From Rhizohabitans arisaemae (GTDB lineage: Bacteria; Actinomycetota; Actinomycetes; Streptosporangiales; Streptosporangiaceae): a DNA stretch of 64,000 nucleotides. The stretch covers positions 248,001-312,000 of the forward strand of contig NZ_BLRH01000029.1 in the NCBI RefSeq assembly GCF_025996515.1, read 5' to 3'. The notes under the pieces were generated by a model. It ran no database searches and was not told the DNA's origin. It worked only from the letters and a program-made list of their open reading frames with translations. Below, piece after piece: positions 1 to 9,221 of the stretch (position 1 is its first letter; each line of letters starts with the position of its first letter). A program made the position numbers and the translations under genes.

Positions 1-612
1 CACCAGCCCGGGCGAGGGCCGGAACCCGACGACGTTGCAGAACGCCGCCGGGATGCGGAGGGATCCGCCCATGTCGCTCCCGGTGGCCAGGGGGGCCATT
101 CCGGTGGCGAGGGCCGCGGCGGAGCCGCCGCTGGAGCCGCCGGCGGAACGGGCGGGGTCGTACGGGTTGACCGTGGTGCCGAACAGCGCGTTCCGGGTGT
201 GCCCGCCGGTGCCGAACTGGGGCGTGTTGGTCTTGCCGAGCATCACCGCCCCGGCCTTCGCGGCCCGCGCCACGATCACCGAGTCCTCGGCGGGGATGTT
301 GTCGGCGAAGGCGGCGGAGCCGTACGTGGTCCGTACCCCCGCGGTCTCGGTGAGGTCTTTGTGCAGGATGGGCAGGCCGTGCAGCGCGCCGAGGTACTCG
401 CCGCGGGCCCGCCGGTCGTCGGCCCGGCGGGCTTCGGCGCGGGCGCGCTCCTCGCTGAGCGTGCACACCGCGTTGACGACCGGGTTCTGTTCCGCGATCC
501 GGGTCAGGTGGGCGTCGAGCACCTCGACGGCCGAGACCTCGCCGTGCCGGAGCAGCGCCGCCAGTTCGACGGCGGACTTCCCCGGCAGGTCTCGGCCGTT
601 CCGGCGGGTCAT
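1..612 (-). CDS. amidase (amidase signature family), C-terminus beyond window
   Basis: N-terminal 204 residues of an amidase; the gene runs off the left edge. The amidase signature is visible: the catalytic lysine in LHKDLTETAG, the Gly/Ser-rich stretch AGGSSGGSAAA and the second serine in GSDMGGSLRIP. These give the Ser-cisSer-Lys triad that hydrolyses amide bonds. The ATG overlaps the TGA of the molybdenum hydroxylase gene upstream (ATGA), so translation is probably coupled and this is the last visible step of the hyu/xdh-type operon. The likely role is removing ammonia from an open-chain amide made by the hydroxylase and hydantoinase-type enzymes; the substrate cannot be read from the sequence. 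Confidence 0.9.
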   Translation of the reverse strand, partial: MTRRNGRDLPGKSAVELAALLRHGEVSAVEVLDAHLTRIAEQNPVVNAVCTLSEERARAEARRADDRRARGEYLGALHGLPILHKDLTETAGVRTTYGSAAFADNIPAEDSVIVARAAKAGAVMLGKTNTPQFGTGGHTRNALFGTTVNPYDPARSAGGSSGGSAAALATGMAPLATGSDMGGSLRIPAAFCNVVGFRPSPGLV

Positions 613-3011
613 CCGCGGTTCCCTGACTCGGCGATATGGCTGTGGATCAGCGACGGGCTGAGCGGGGTCATCCGGAACGGGGGCAGGTCCAGCGGCTTGA
701 GCGCGTCCTCGATCGCCGACACGATCACCTGCGCCACCGGGATGGTTCCGGCCTCGCCGACGCCCTTGATCCCGAGCGGGTTGAGCGGCGACGGGGTCTC
801 CTGGTGGATCATCTCCACGTGCGGGATCTCGGTCGCGTACGGGATGAGGAAGTCCATGAAGCTGGCGTTGCGCAGCGTGCCGTCCTCGTCGTAGTCGAGC
901 TTCTCGTAGAACGCCCCGCCCATGCCCTGCGCGACGCCCCCGGCGATCTGCCCTTCCACGATCATCGGATTGATCATATTGCCGCAGTCGTGCACGCAGA
1001 CGTATCGGTGGATCTTGATGCCGTACGTGGCGGGGTCCACCTCCACGATCGCGCCGTGCACACCGTACGCCCAGGTGGCGTGCGGTGGAGAGTAGTAGTC
1101 GGTGGCCTCGATCCCCGGGTGCGCGCCCTCGCCCAGCGACGGGCCGTCGCTGCGAGCCGCGGGGGCGAACTGGGTGGCGCTCTGCGCGGCCTTGTTGAAG
1201 GCGTACCGGAGCGGGTTGCTCGCCGTGGCGACCTCGGCGAGGGTCACCCCCGCGGTCCCCGAACCCACCACGAAGGCCCGGCCGTCGGCCAGCTCGATGT
1301 CGTCCGGGTCGGCCTCCAGCATGTTCGCCGCGGCGTTGATCACCTGCTTGCGGGCGAGCACCGCGGCCTTGTGGATCGCGCTGCCGCTGACCACGGCCGC
1401 CCGGCTGGCGAACGTGGCCACGCCCCAGTCGTAGACCCCGGTGTCGCCCTCGACGACGATGATGTCCTCGACGCGGGCGCCGAGCTGGTCGGCGACGATC
1501 TGCGCGAACACCGTCTCGTGGCCCTGCCCCTGGGTGGTCAGGCCGGTGTTGACGAAGATCTTCCCGGTGATCGGGTGGATCCGGACATGCCCGCCTTCGT
1601 ACGGGCCGAGGCCGGTTCCCTCCACATAGAAGGAGACACCCAGGCCCAGGTAGCGGCCCTGCGCCCAGGCCTCCCGCTGCTCCTTGGCGAACGCCGCCAG
1701 GTCGAGTGCGTCCGTCAGCGCGGTTAGCGCCTTCTCGTACTCGCCGGAGTCGTGGGTGACCGCCAGGCCGTCGGCGAAGATCAGGTTCGGCCGGGTGTAC
1801 GGGAACTCCTCCGGCTGGATGAAGTTGCGGCGGCGCAGCTCGAACCGGTCGATCCCCAGCTCCTCGGCGAGCTGGTCCATCGCCCGCTCGATGGCGAAGT
1901 TGGCCTGGGGACGGCCGCAGCCCCGGTACGGGGTGACCGGGACCGTGGGGGTGTAGACGCAGGAGAACTCCACCCGGACGTTCGGGATGCGGTACGGCCC
2001 GGCGATCTGGCAGGCCGCGACCTGCGCCACCGCGATGCCGTACGGGATGAAGGCCCCGGTGTCGTGCAGGAACCTGTTCCGCAGCCCGAGAACCGTGCCG
2101 TCGGAGGTGGCCGCGAGCTCGATCTCGTGGATCTGGCCGCGCTCGTGCGTCATGTGCACGAAGTTCTCCGACCGGTCCTCGATCCACTTGACCGGGCGCC
2201 TGAGCTCCATGGACGCCAGCGGGACCAGGACCTCGTTGGCGTACGGGAAATGGATCTTCGGCCCGAAACCGCCGCCGACATCGGGGGCGATCACTCGGAC
2301 CCGGTGCTCGTCCAGCTCGAACAGGCTGGCCAGCGCCCCGCGCAGGCCGATCGGCGCCTGGGTGCCGTCCCATACGGTCAGTTCGCCGGTGACCTCGTCC
2401 CAGCGCGCCGCCGTGGCCAGGCACTCCATCGGCGCGGCCGTGCTCCGGTCCACCCGGACCTTGATCGAGGTGATGTGGTCGGCCGCCGCGAAGGCCGCGT
2501 CCGCGTCGCCGCTCTCCTGCACGAGGTGGGCGGCGATGTTGCCGGGGACGTCATGGTGCACCAGCGGGGCGCCCGGCTCGGCCGCCTTCTCAAAGTCGAC
2601 CTCCACCGGGAGCATCTCGTAGCCGACCTCGACCAGGCTGACGGCGTCCTCGGCGATGTACCGGTCCTCGGCCACGATGAACGCGATCGCCTGGCCGACG
2701 TGGAACACCTCGTCGCGGGCGAGTGGATACTGCGTGCGGCCGTGGGTGATGCACGGGTGCGGGATGAGCAGCGGCATCTGCACGTCCAGCGCGCCGAGGT
2801 CGGCGTGTGTGTAGACCTTCACGACGCCGGGCAGCGCCAGCGCCCGGGAGACGTCGACCCCGGTGATCCGGGCGTGCGCCACGCTGCTCCGCACGAACGC
2901 GCCGTGCAGGGCGCCGGTCAGCGGGATGTCGTCGACGTAGCGGCCCTTGCCGGTGACGAGCCGCTGGTCCTCGTTGCGCTGTACGCGGGCGCCGAACTGA
3001 CGGGTGGACAT
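609..3011 (-). CDS. molybdenum hydroxylase large subunit (xanthine dehydrogenase/CoxL family)
   Basis: 800-residue molybdopterin-binding subunit of a heterotrimeric xanthine dehydrogenase-type hydroxylase, which inserts water-derived oxygen into an electron-poor carbon, usually of an N-heterocycle. It has the N-terminal a/b hammerhead domain (VTGKGRYVDDI), the GGGFGPK loop, the active-site loop PYRGCGR and the C-terminal GVGEAG containing the catalytic glutamate. The loop is not the AYRCSFR of true form I CO dehydrogenase, so CO oxidation is unlikely. It lies 7 nt after the 2Fe-2S subunit gene and overlaps the amidase gene by 4 nt. Usual length for the family is about 780-800. Substrate unknown; family assignment is secure. 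Confidence 0.93.
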   Translation of the reverse strand: MSTRQFGARVQRNEDQRLVTGKGRYVDDIPLTGALHGAFVRSSVAHARITGVDVSRALALPGVVKVYTHADLGALDVQMPLLIPHPCITHGRTQYPLARDEVFHVGQAIAFIVAEDRYIAEDAVSLVEVGYEMLPVEVDFEKAAEPGAPLVHHDVPGNIAAHLVQESGDADAAFAAADHITSIKVRVDRSTAAPMECLATAARWDEVTGELTVWDGTQAPIGLRGALASLFELDEHRVRVIAPDVGGGFGPKIHFPYANEVLVPLASMELRRPVKWIEDRSENFVHMTHERGQIHEIELAATSDGTVLGLRNRFLHDTGAFIPYGIAVAQVAACQIAGPYRIPNVRVEFSCVYTPTVPVTPYRGCGRPQANFAIERAMDQLAEELGIDRFELRRRNFIQPEEFPYTRPNLIFADGLAVTHDSGEYEKALTALTDALDLAAFAKEQREAWAQGRYLGLGVSFYVEGTGLGPYEGGHVRIHPITGKIFVNTGLTTQGQGHETVFAQIVADQLGARVEDIIVVEGDTGVYDWGVATFASRAAVVSGSAIHKAAVLARKQVINAAANMLEADPDDIELADGRAFVVGSGTAGVTLAEVATASNPLRYAFNKAAQSATQFAPAARSDGPSLGEGAHPGIEATDYYSPPHATWAYGVHGAIVEVDPATYGIKIHRYVCVHDCGNMINPMIVEGQIAGGVAQGMGGAFYEKLDYDEDGTLRNASFMDFLIPYATEIPHVEMIHQETPSPLNPLGIKGVGEAGTIPVAQVIVSAIEDALKPLDLPPFRMTPLSPSLIHSHIAESGNRG

Positions 3012-3018
3012 CGCCTCG

Positions 3019-3537
3019 TCACCCTCTCTCGTTGCTGAGCTCCGCGGCGCGCTTGACCGCGGAAACGATGTTCATATAGCCGGTGCATCGACAGACATTT
3101 CCGGAAATTTCCTCACGGATCGTCTCGTCGTCGGCGGTGGCGAGATCGTCGCGCTCGTCGAGCAGGCCGGCGACCGCCATCATGAACCCGGGCGTGCAGA
3201 ACCCGCACTGCAGGGCGTGGCACTCCTTGAACGCCCGCTGGACCGGGTGCAGGGTGCCGTCGGCACAGGCCAGCCCCTCGACCGTACGGACCGACCGGCC
3301 GTCCGTCTGGGCCACCAGGGTCAGGCAGGACCGGGCGGGACGTCCGTCGATGTGCACCGTACAGGCGCCGCAGACCCCGTGCTCACAGCCGACGTGGGTG
3401 CCGGTGAGCCCGAGCCGCTGGCGGAGGAAGTCGCTCAGCAGCATCCGGGACGGGACCTCGGCCGTGACCGGCTCCCCGTTCACCTCGACCTCGACGACGA
3501 CCGGCTCGTCCGGCTCGAATACGGTCACCTCGCTCAT
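3019..3537 (-). CDS. 2Fe-2S subunit of molybdenum hydroxylase (CoxS type)
   Basis: 172-residue small subunit carrying two [2Fe-2S] clusters that pass electrons from molybdenum to FAD. The plant-type N-terminal cluster motif is GCEHGVCGACTVHIDG with a later Cys in RSCLTL. The C-terminal four-helix cluster has QCGFCTPGF and NVCRCTGY. The start is the ATG that overlaps the TGA of the FAD subunit gene (ATGA); a longer in-frame reading upstream is arginine-rich and lacks homology, so it is only antisense-like extension. Gene order FAD, 2Fe-2S, molybdopterin subunit is the classic cox/ndh-type arrangement. Confidence 0.94.
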   Translation of the reverse strand: MSEVTVFEPDEPVVVEVEVNGEPVTAEVPSRMLLSDFLRQRLGLTGTHVGCEHGVCGACTVHIDGRPARSCLTLVAQTDGRSVRTVEGLACADGTLHPVQRAFKECHALQCGFCTPGFMMAVAGLLDERDDLATADDETIREEISGNVCRCTGYMNIVSAVKRAAELSNERG

Positions 3538-4412
3538 CGCGGAACACCCACTCTCGTCATCGCCGTCTTCAGGGTTCTCTCCACCAGCCCGGCGAGCACG
3601 TGCCGCCGGTACGCCTTGGTCGTCGCGCTGTCGTCGGAGACCGTCACCGCGTCCCGCGCGACCTGACCGGCGGCGGCGAACAGCTCGTCGCCCGGCGCGT
3701 TGCCGGTCAACAGCTCCTCGCATTCGGTGAGCAGCGCCGGCACCGTGGCGATGCCGCACGCGCCGAGCCGGGCTCGGGAGATCCGGCCGTCCGGCCCGAC
3801 CAGCAGGGTGGCGGCCACCCCGGCCACCGCGTAGTCGCCGTGCCGCCGGGCGAACTCGGTGAACGCCCAGCCCTCACCCGGTTCCAGGACGGGCACCGCC
3901 GCTTCGACCAGCAGCTCGTCGGGTTCGAGCGCGGTGGTGAAGATGAACTCGAAGAACTCCGTCGCCGGGATCGAGCGGCGGCCCGACGGACCCTGCGCGG
4001 TGAGCGTCCCGCGGAGCGTGGTGAGCAGCGTGGGTAGCTCCGCCGACGGGTCGGCGTGGGCGAGGCTCCCGCCGATCGTGCCGCGGTTGCGGATCGCCGG
4101 GTGCGCCACATTGGTGAGGGTCTCCCGGATCAGCGGGTTGGCGGCGAGTGCCTCCGCGTCCTCCTCAACCACCCGCTGCCGGGTCATCGCCCCCATCCGC
4201 ACCATGCCGCCGCCCACCCGGATGTAGTTCAGCTCGTCGAGCTTGCGCAGGTCGATGACGACCTCGGGGTTGGCCAGCCGGAAGTTCATGGTCGGGATGA
4301 GGCTCTGACCCCCGGCGAGGACGACCGAGTCCTCGGAAGCGGCGCGGATGTCGATCGCCGCACGCAGCGTGGTCGGCACCGCGTATCGAAAACTGGATGG
4401 TTTCACGGTCAC
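3534..4412 (-). CDS. FAD-binding subunit of molybdenum hydroxylase (CoxM type)
   Basis: 292-residue flavoprotein subunit, normal length for the family. The pyrophosphate-binding motifs AGGQSLIP (about residues 33-40) and TIGGSLAHADP (about 111-121) fit the PCMH-type FAD domain, followed by a CO-dehydrogenase flavoprotein C-terminal domain. It takes electrons from the 2Fe-2S subunit and passes them on to NAD or another acceptor. It is the first of the three hydroxylase genes, 31 nt after the substrate-binding protein gene of the ABC importer, so import and oxidation are probably made from the same transcript. Confidence 0.93.
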   Translation of the reverse strand: MTVKPSSFRYAVPTTLRAAIDIRAASEDSVVLAGGQSLIPTMNFRLANPEVVIDLRKLDELNYIRVGGGMVRMGAMTRQRVVEEDAEALAANPLIRETLTNVAHPAIRNRGTIGGSLAHADPSAELPTLLTTLRGTLTAQGPSGRRSIPATEFFEFIFTTALEPDELLVEAAVPVLEPGEGWAFTEFARRHGDYAVAGVAATLLVGPDGRISRARLGACGIATVPALLTECEELLTGNAPGDELFAAAGQVARDAVTVSDDSATTKAYRRHVLAGLVERTLKTAMTRVGVPR

Positions 4413-4443
4413 ACCTCGCAGGGTCGGATGGTCGTCGCAGTCG

Positions 4444-5487
4444 TCACAGGCCGTTCAGCACACTCTCGAACTGAGGGTGGTTGAGCGGTGCTTTGGCGAT
4501 CAGCTCATCCTTGTTCTTGCTGGTCATCATGTCTTGGAACACCGCGTTCTTGAACGTCGGGGTCCCCCCTTCGATCGCCGCGCGCACCGCCTGGGCGGCG
4601 AGGGTGCCGGTCTCGGCGGCGGAGTAGTAGCGGGTCGCGGCCAGGTACGGCGTGCCGAGCCAGGTCAGCATCTCGGTGTCGGCGTCGCTGGTCACATGGG
4701 TGACGCCGGTGATGTTGTTCTGCTTCAGGTACGCGGAGATACCGTTGCCCATCGCGGCGGCGTAGGAGACGACGGTGGTGGCGTCCGGGTGGGCCTGGAG
4801 GGCGTTCTCCACCACTCCGACGGCCTTGCTCCGGTCGAAGAAGCCCTGCTCCCGTACGACGATCTCGAAGCCGCTGCCCTTCAGGGAGGCGTCCAGCCCC
4901 TGGTCGATCCGCTCGGAGAACCCCTGACCGACCACGCCCTGCACGACGATGACCTTGCCCGGCTTGCCGTTCTTCTTCAGCCAGTCGCCGATCATGGTGC
5001 CGCCGCCGACGGAGTCCACGAAGGAGACCCCTTGGACGTACTCGTCCAGCGGACCCGGCGAGGCCCAGAGCGCGATCCCGGTCGGGATGTTCGCCGCCTT
5101 GGCCTGCTTCACCCCGGCCAGTACGGTGTCCACGGTGTTGGGCAGTACGACCATCCCGGCGACCCCCTGGGAGATCAGGCTCTCCAGGTTCTTCAGCTCG
5201 GTCTGCACGTCGAAGTTGGCCTGGACGACCTTGAGCTGGTAGCCGGTGCCCTCCATCGCCTTGGCGATGCCCTGGGCGACGTACTTGGTGTACTCGACCA
5301 GGCCGTTGAGGGAGACGCCGATGGTCTTGCCGGCGCCGACGGCGCCCGATCCCGCTCCCGCCGCGGGTTCCGCGGCGGCGCCGCAGGCGCTGAGGACGGG
5401 AGCGAGTAGGCCGAGGCCGCCGAGTGCGGCGGCGCCTCGCAGGAGTGAGCGGCGGTTGAAGTCGGGGAGGGGGTCTTTCCGAATCAT
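4444..5487 (-). CDS. sugar-type ABC transporter substrate-binding lipoprotein
   Basis: 347-residue periplasmic-binding-protein fold (Peripla_BP_4, the RbsB/xylose type). The N-terminus has RRSLLRGAAALGGLGLLAP then the lipobox LSACG, so it is an exported lipoprotein, possibly through Tat because of the Arg pair. The start is the ATG at 5487; in-frame sequence further upstream is Arg/Gly-rich and overlaps the permease gene. It stands last of the three transport genes and just before the molybdenum hydroxylase. RbsB-like proteins are not limited to sugars: related binders take purines, autoinducer-2 and other small polar ligands. Context suggests the heterocycle or its precursor as ligand, which is inference. 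Confidence 0.88.
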   Translation of the reverse strand: MIRKDPLPDFNRRSLLRGAAALGGLGLLAPVLSACGAAAEPAAGAGSGAVGAGKTIGVSLNGLVEYTKYVAQGIAKAMEGTGYQLKVVQANFDVQTELKNLESLISQGVAGMVVLPNTVDTVLAGVKQAKAANIPTGIALWASPGPLDEYVQGVSFVDSVGGGTMIGDWLKKNGKPGKVIVVQGVVGQGFSERIDQGLDASLKGSGFEIVVREQGFFDRSKAVGVVENALQAHPDATTVVSYAAAMGNGISAYLKQNNITGVTHVTSDADTEMLTWLGTPYLAATRYYSAAETGTLAAQAVRAAIEGGTPTFKNAVFQDMMTSKNKDELIAKAPLNHPQFESVLNGL

Positions 5488-5528
5488 GATGACTCCATGT
5501 TTCTGCACGGGTTTCTGCCGGGGACGGC

Positions 5529-6545
5529 TCAGGCCCGGAGCCGGACCTTGCGGCGGCGGCGGAACTCGGCCGCCGCCGTTACCGAGACCGCGACGATCAG
5601 AATTCCGCCGAAGACGAACTGGTCGTAGGAGTCCGGTACGTTCAGGAAGGTCAGCGCGCTGGCCACGACGCCGAGGACGAGGACGCCCAGCGTGCTGCCG
5701 ATCATCGAGCCGCGCCCGCCGGCCAGGGAGGCGCCGCCGAGCACGATCGCGGCGATCACCATCAGCTCCAGGCCCACCCCGGCCCGCGGGTCGCCCGCGC
5801 TGACCCGGCCGGTGATGATCACGGCGGCGAGTCCGGCGAGGGCCCCGTTGAGCAGGAAGATCAGAACCTTGGTGCGGGTGGTGGCGACCCCGGAGAGGAA
5901 GGCGGCCTCCTCGTTGGCGCCGAGCGCGTAGACGTTGCGGCCGAACCGGGTGAAGTGCAGCAGCACCCCACCGGCGACCAGGCAGAGCAGCCAGATCAGC
6001 GTGGGCGTGCGCAGCCCGAGCAGGCTCCCGCTCTGCAGCCACTCCAGCCCGGTGGGCAGCGCGATCGGGGTGCTCTTGGCCAGGGTCAGCGCGATCGAGG
6101 CGAAGACCGCCAGCCCGCCGAGGGTGAGGATGAACGGCGGTACCCGGAGCAGGGAGACGAGCAGCCCCCAGACGATCCCGGCGCCCGCCCCGACCGCGAC
6201 CGAGACGAGGACCGCGACGATGTCTGGAACGTTCCCGACGAGCAGCTTCGCGGTGATCACACTGCCCAGCGAGACCAGACTGCCCACCGAGAGGTCGAGC
6301 TGCCCGCCGACCAGCAGGAAGGTCTGGCCGACCGCGAGGATGCCCAGTACCGAGCTGGCCACCAGCATCCGCTCGATGTTGCTGCCGGACAGGAACGCGG
6401 CGTTGCTGGAGGCCGCGATCACCGACAGGCCGATCAGGATGACCACCAGCGGCAGGTAGACGTAGAGGTGTTCACGGATGGCCGGGGTGAGCAGCCGGGG
6501 GGCGGCCACCCGGGGCCGGGCCGTCGCCATCTCGGTCGTCTGCAT
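5529..6545 (-). CDS. ABC transporter permease (RbsC/BPD_transp_2 family)
   Basis: 338-residue membrane protein with about ten hydrophobic segments, starting with YVYLPLVVILIGLSVIAAS and ending in FGGILIVAVSVTAAAEF followed by an Arg-rich cytoplasmic tail. The conserved loop with GGASLAGGRGSMIGS late in the protein is the RbsC-type coupling region for the ATPase. The ATG at 6545 was chosen because it lies 1 nt after the TGA of the ATPase gene; the longer in-frame start would overlap that gene by 60 nt. It forms the channel of the importer with its two neighbours. Confidence 0.9.
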   Translation of the reverse strand: MQTTEMATARPRVAAPRLLTPAIREHLYVYLPLVVILIGLSVIAASSNAAFLSGSNIERMLVASSVLGILAVGQTFLLVGGQLDLSVGSLVSLGSVITAKLLVGNVPDIVAVLVSVAVGAGAGIVWGLLVSLLRVPPFILTLGGLAVFASIALTLAKSTPIALPTGLEWLQSGSLLGLRTPTLIWLLCLVAGGVLLHFTRFGRNVYALGANEEAAFLSGVATTRTKVLIFLLNGALAGLAAVIITGRVSAGDPRAGVGLELMVIAAIVLGGASLAGGRGSMIGSTLGVLVLGVVASALTFLNVPDSYDQFVFGGILIVAVSVTAAAEFRRRRKVRLRA

Positions 6546-6546
6546 G

Positions 6547-8037
<1,491 letters not shown>

Positions 8038-8050
8038 AGTCCCTCGATAT

Positions 8051-8064
8051 TCGCCTAGCGGATA
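8051..8064. promoter_or_regulatory. putative IclR operator in front of the transporter genes
   Basis: TCGCCTAGCGGATA contains CGCCTAGCGGA, the exact reverse complement of the 11-bp core TCCGCTAGGCG found in the palindrome at 13157-13173. It lies 14 nt upstream of the ABC ATPase start, inside the 237-nt gap after the IclR gene. A weaker CTATTAGGCGATC sequence lies about 80 nt further upstream. An internal promoter under the same regulator would let the transporter and hydroxylase genes be expressed apart from hyuAB. Confidence 0.5.
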
Positions 8065-8274
8065 CGGTGTTCGTCTGACGGTGATGTGAAGTCTTGGGCC
8101 GGAAGTCGTGTATGTCAAGAGTTAAGTTCTGAAGTGCCCTATTAGGCGATCAGTGCACGTGAGAAACGTGGACATGCCGAAGCCGGCGGAGAATCAGTCC
8201 GGCAGCCGGATGCCGCCTGTTGCACACGGGATATCGGATGCCAGGCCCCGGTTGATCGGGACCTGAATCAACGC

Positions 8275-9099
8275 CTAACCCTGCGGCCGGAAATTGCGCA
8301 TCGGCTGCCAGCCGATACCGAGCGAGAGCGCCTGAGCGAGCCGCTGAACCGCCTCGATCACGAGCGATTCGTGCTGGCCGCCGTCCAGATGCGACCGGGA
8401 CACCACCGCGCAGATCGCGGCCACGACCTCGCCGGAGCTGTCGAAGACCGGCGCCGAGACCGAGCCCGTGAAGGTCTGCACATCGCCGACCGTACGGGCG
8501 AAGCCCTGCTTCCGCACGGCTGCCAGCACCTCGCGCAGCCGCTCCGGCTCGGTGATCGTTCCGGGGGTCAGCCCGACCAGCTGCCCGCCCAGATACCGGT
8601 CCACGAACTCCTGCGGGGCGTACGCCAGCAGCACATGCCCCTTGGACCCGGTGTGCAGCGGGAAGTGATGGCCGTAGGTCGTCCTGGTGATGATCTCACC
8701 GGACTGCGCCTCGTGCGAGTACAGCACCACCGCCATGCCCTCACTCCGCTCGACCAGCTGGAACACCGCGAACGGGGTGTCCTGCGAGGCCCGGGTGAGC
8801 AGCGGGATCGCCAGATCCAGCAGCCGATGCCCGACCAGGTAGGTCGAGCCCAGCAGCCAGGTCCGCCGGCCGATCCGGAAGACCCCGCCCGCGTCCCGCT
8901 CCAGGAACTGGTCCTCCTCCAGCTGGGACAGGGTCCGGTGCAGCGTCGCCCAGGACATGCCGAGGGCCTCGGCGGCCTCGGAGGCCCGCATCGGCTGCCG
9001 GGCGAGCAACTCCATCACCCGGAGCGCGCGGGAGACCCCCTGAAGGGTTGGTTTGGCGCGCTCCGGAGGACCGTCCGACTTCGTCGTGCGTCGCGCCAC
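8275..9099 (-). CDS. IclR-family transcriptional regulator
   Basis: 274-residue regulator with a winged-helix HTH in residues 18-80 (GVSRALRVMELLARQPMRAS, then TLHRTLSQLEEDQFL) and an IclR effector-binding GAF-like domain from about residue 90 to 260. IclR proteins usually control adjacent catabolic operons in response to a pathway metabolite. It sits between hyuB and the transporter genes on the same strand, so it is probably the local regulator. Two matching operator-like palindromic sequences flank the operon segments (8051-8064 and 13157-13173). Whether it activates or represses cannot be told. Confidence 0.92.
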   Translation of the reverse strand: MARRTTKSDGPPERAKPTLQGVSRALRVMELLARQPMRASEAAEALGMSWATLHRTLSQLEEDQFLERDAGGVFRIGRRTWLLGSTYLVGHRLLDLAIPLLTRASQDTPFAVFQLVERSEGMAVVLYSHEAQSGEIITRTTYGHHFPLHTGSKGHVLLAYAPQEFVDRYLGGQLVGLTPGTITEPERLREVLAAVRKQGFARTVGDVQTFTGSVSAPVFDSSGEVVAAICAVVSRSHLDGGQHESLVIEAVQRLAQALSLGIGWQPMRNFRPQG

Positions 9100-9221
9100 A
9101 GGTCACCCACTTCCGCCGATCCGGGCCCGGAACGCGGGAGGTCGCGGTTCGGGAGTGCTTGTGATTGTACGCACCGGCGAGCGGCCGCGGGCGGAGTAGA
9201 AACGATCTTCTCCGCCCCTGA

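Noticed and set aside
609-3011. Carbon monoxide dehydrogenase large subunit
   Set aside because: The active-site loop is PYRGCGR and not the AYRCSFR of form I CO dehydrogenase, so CO oxidation is not supported.
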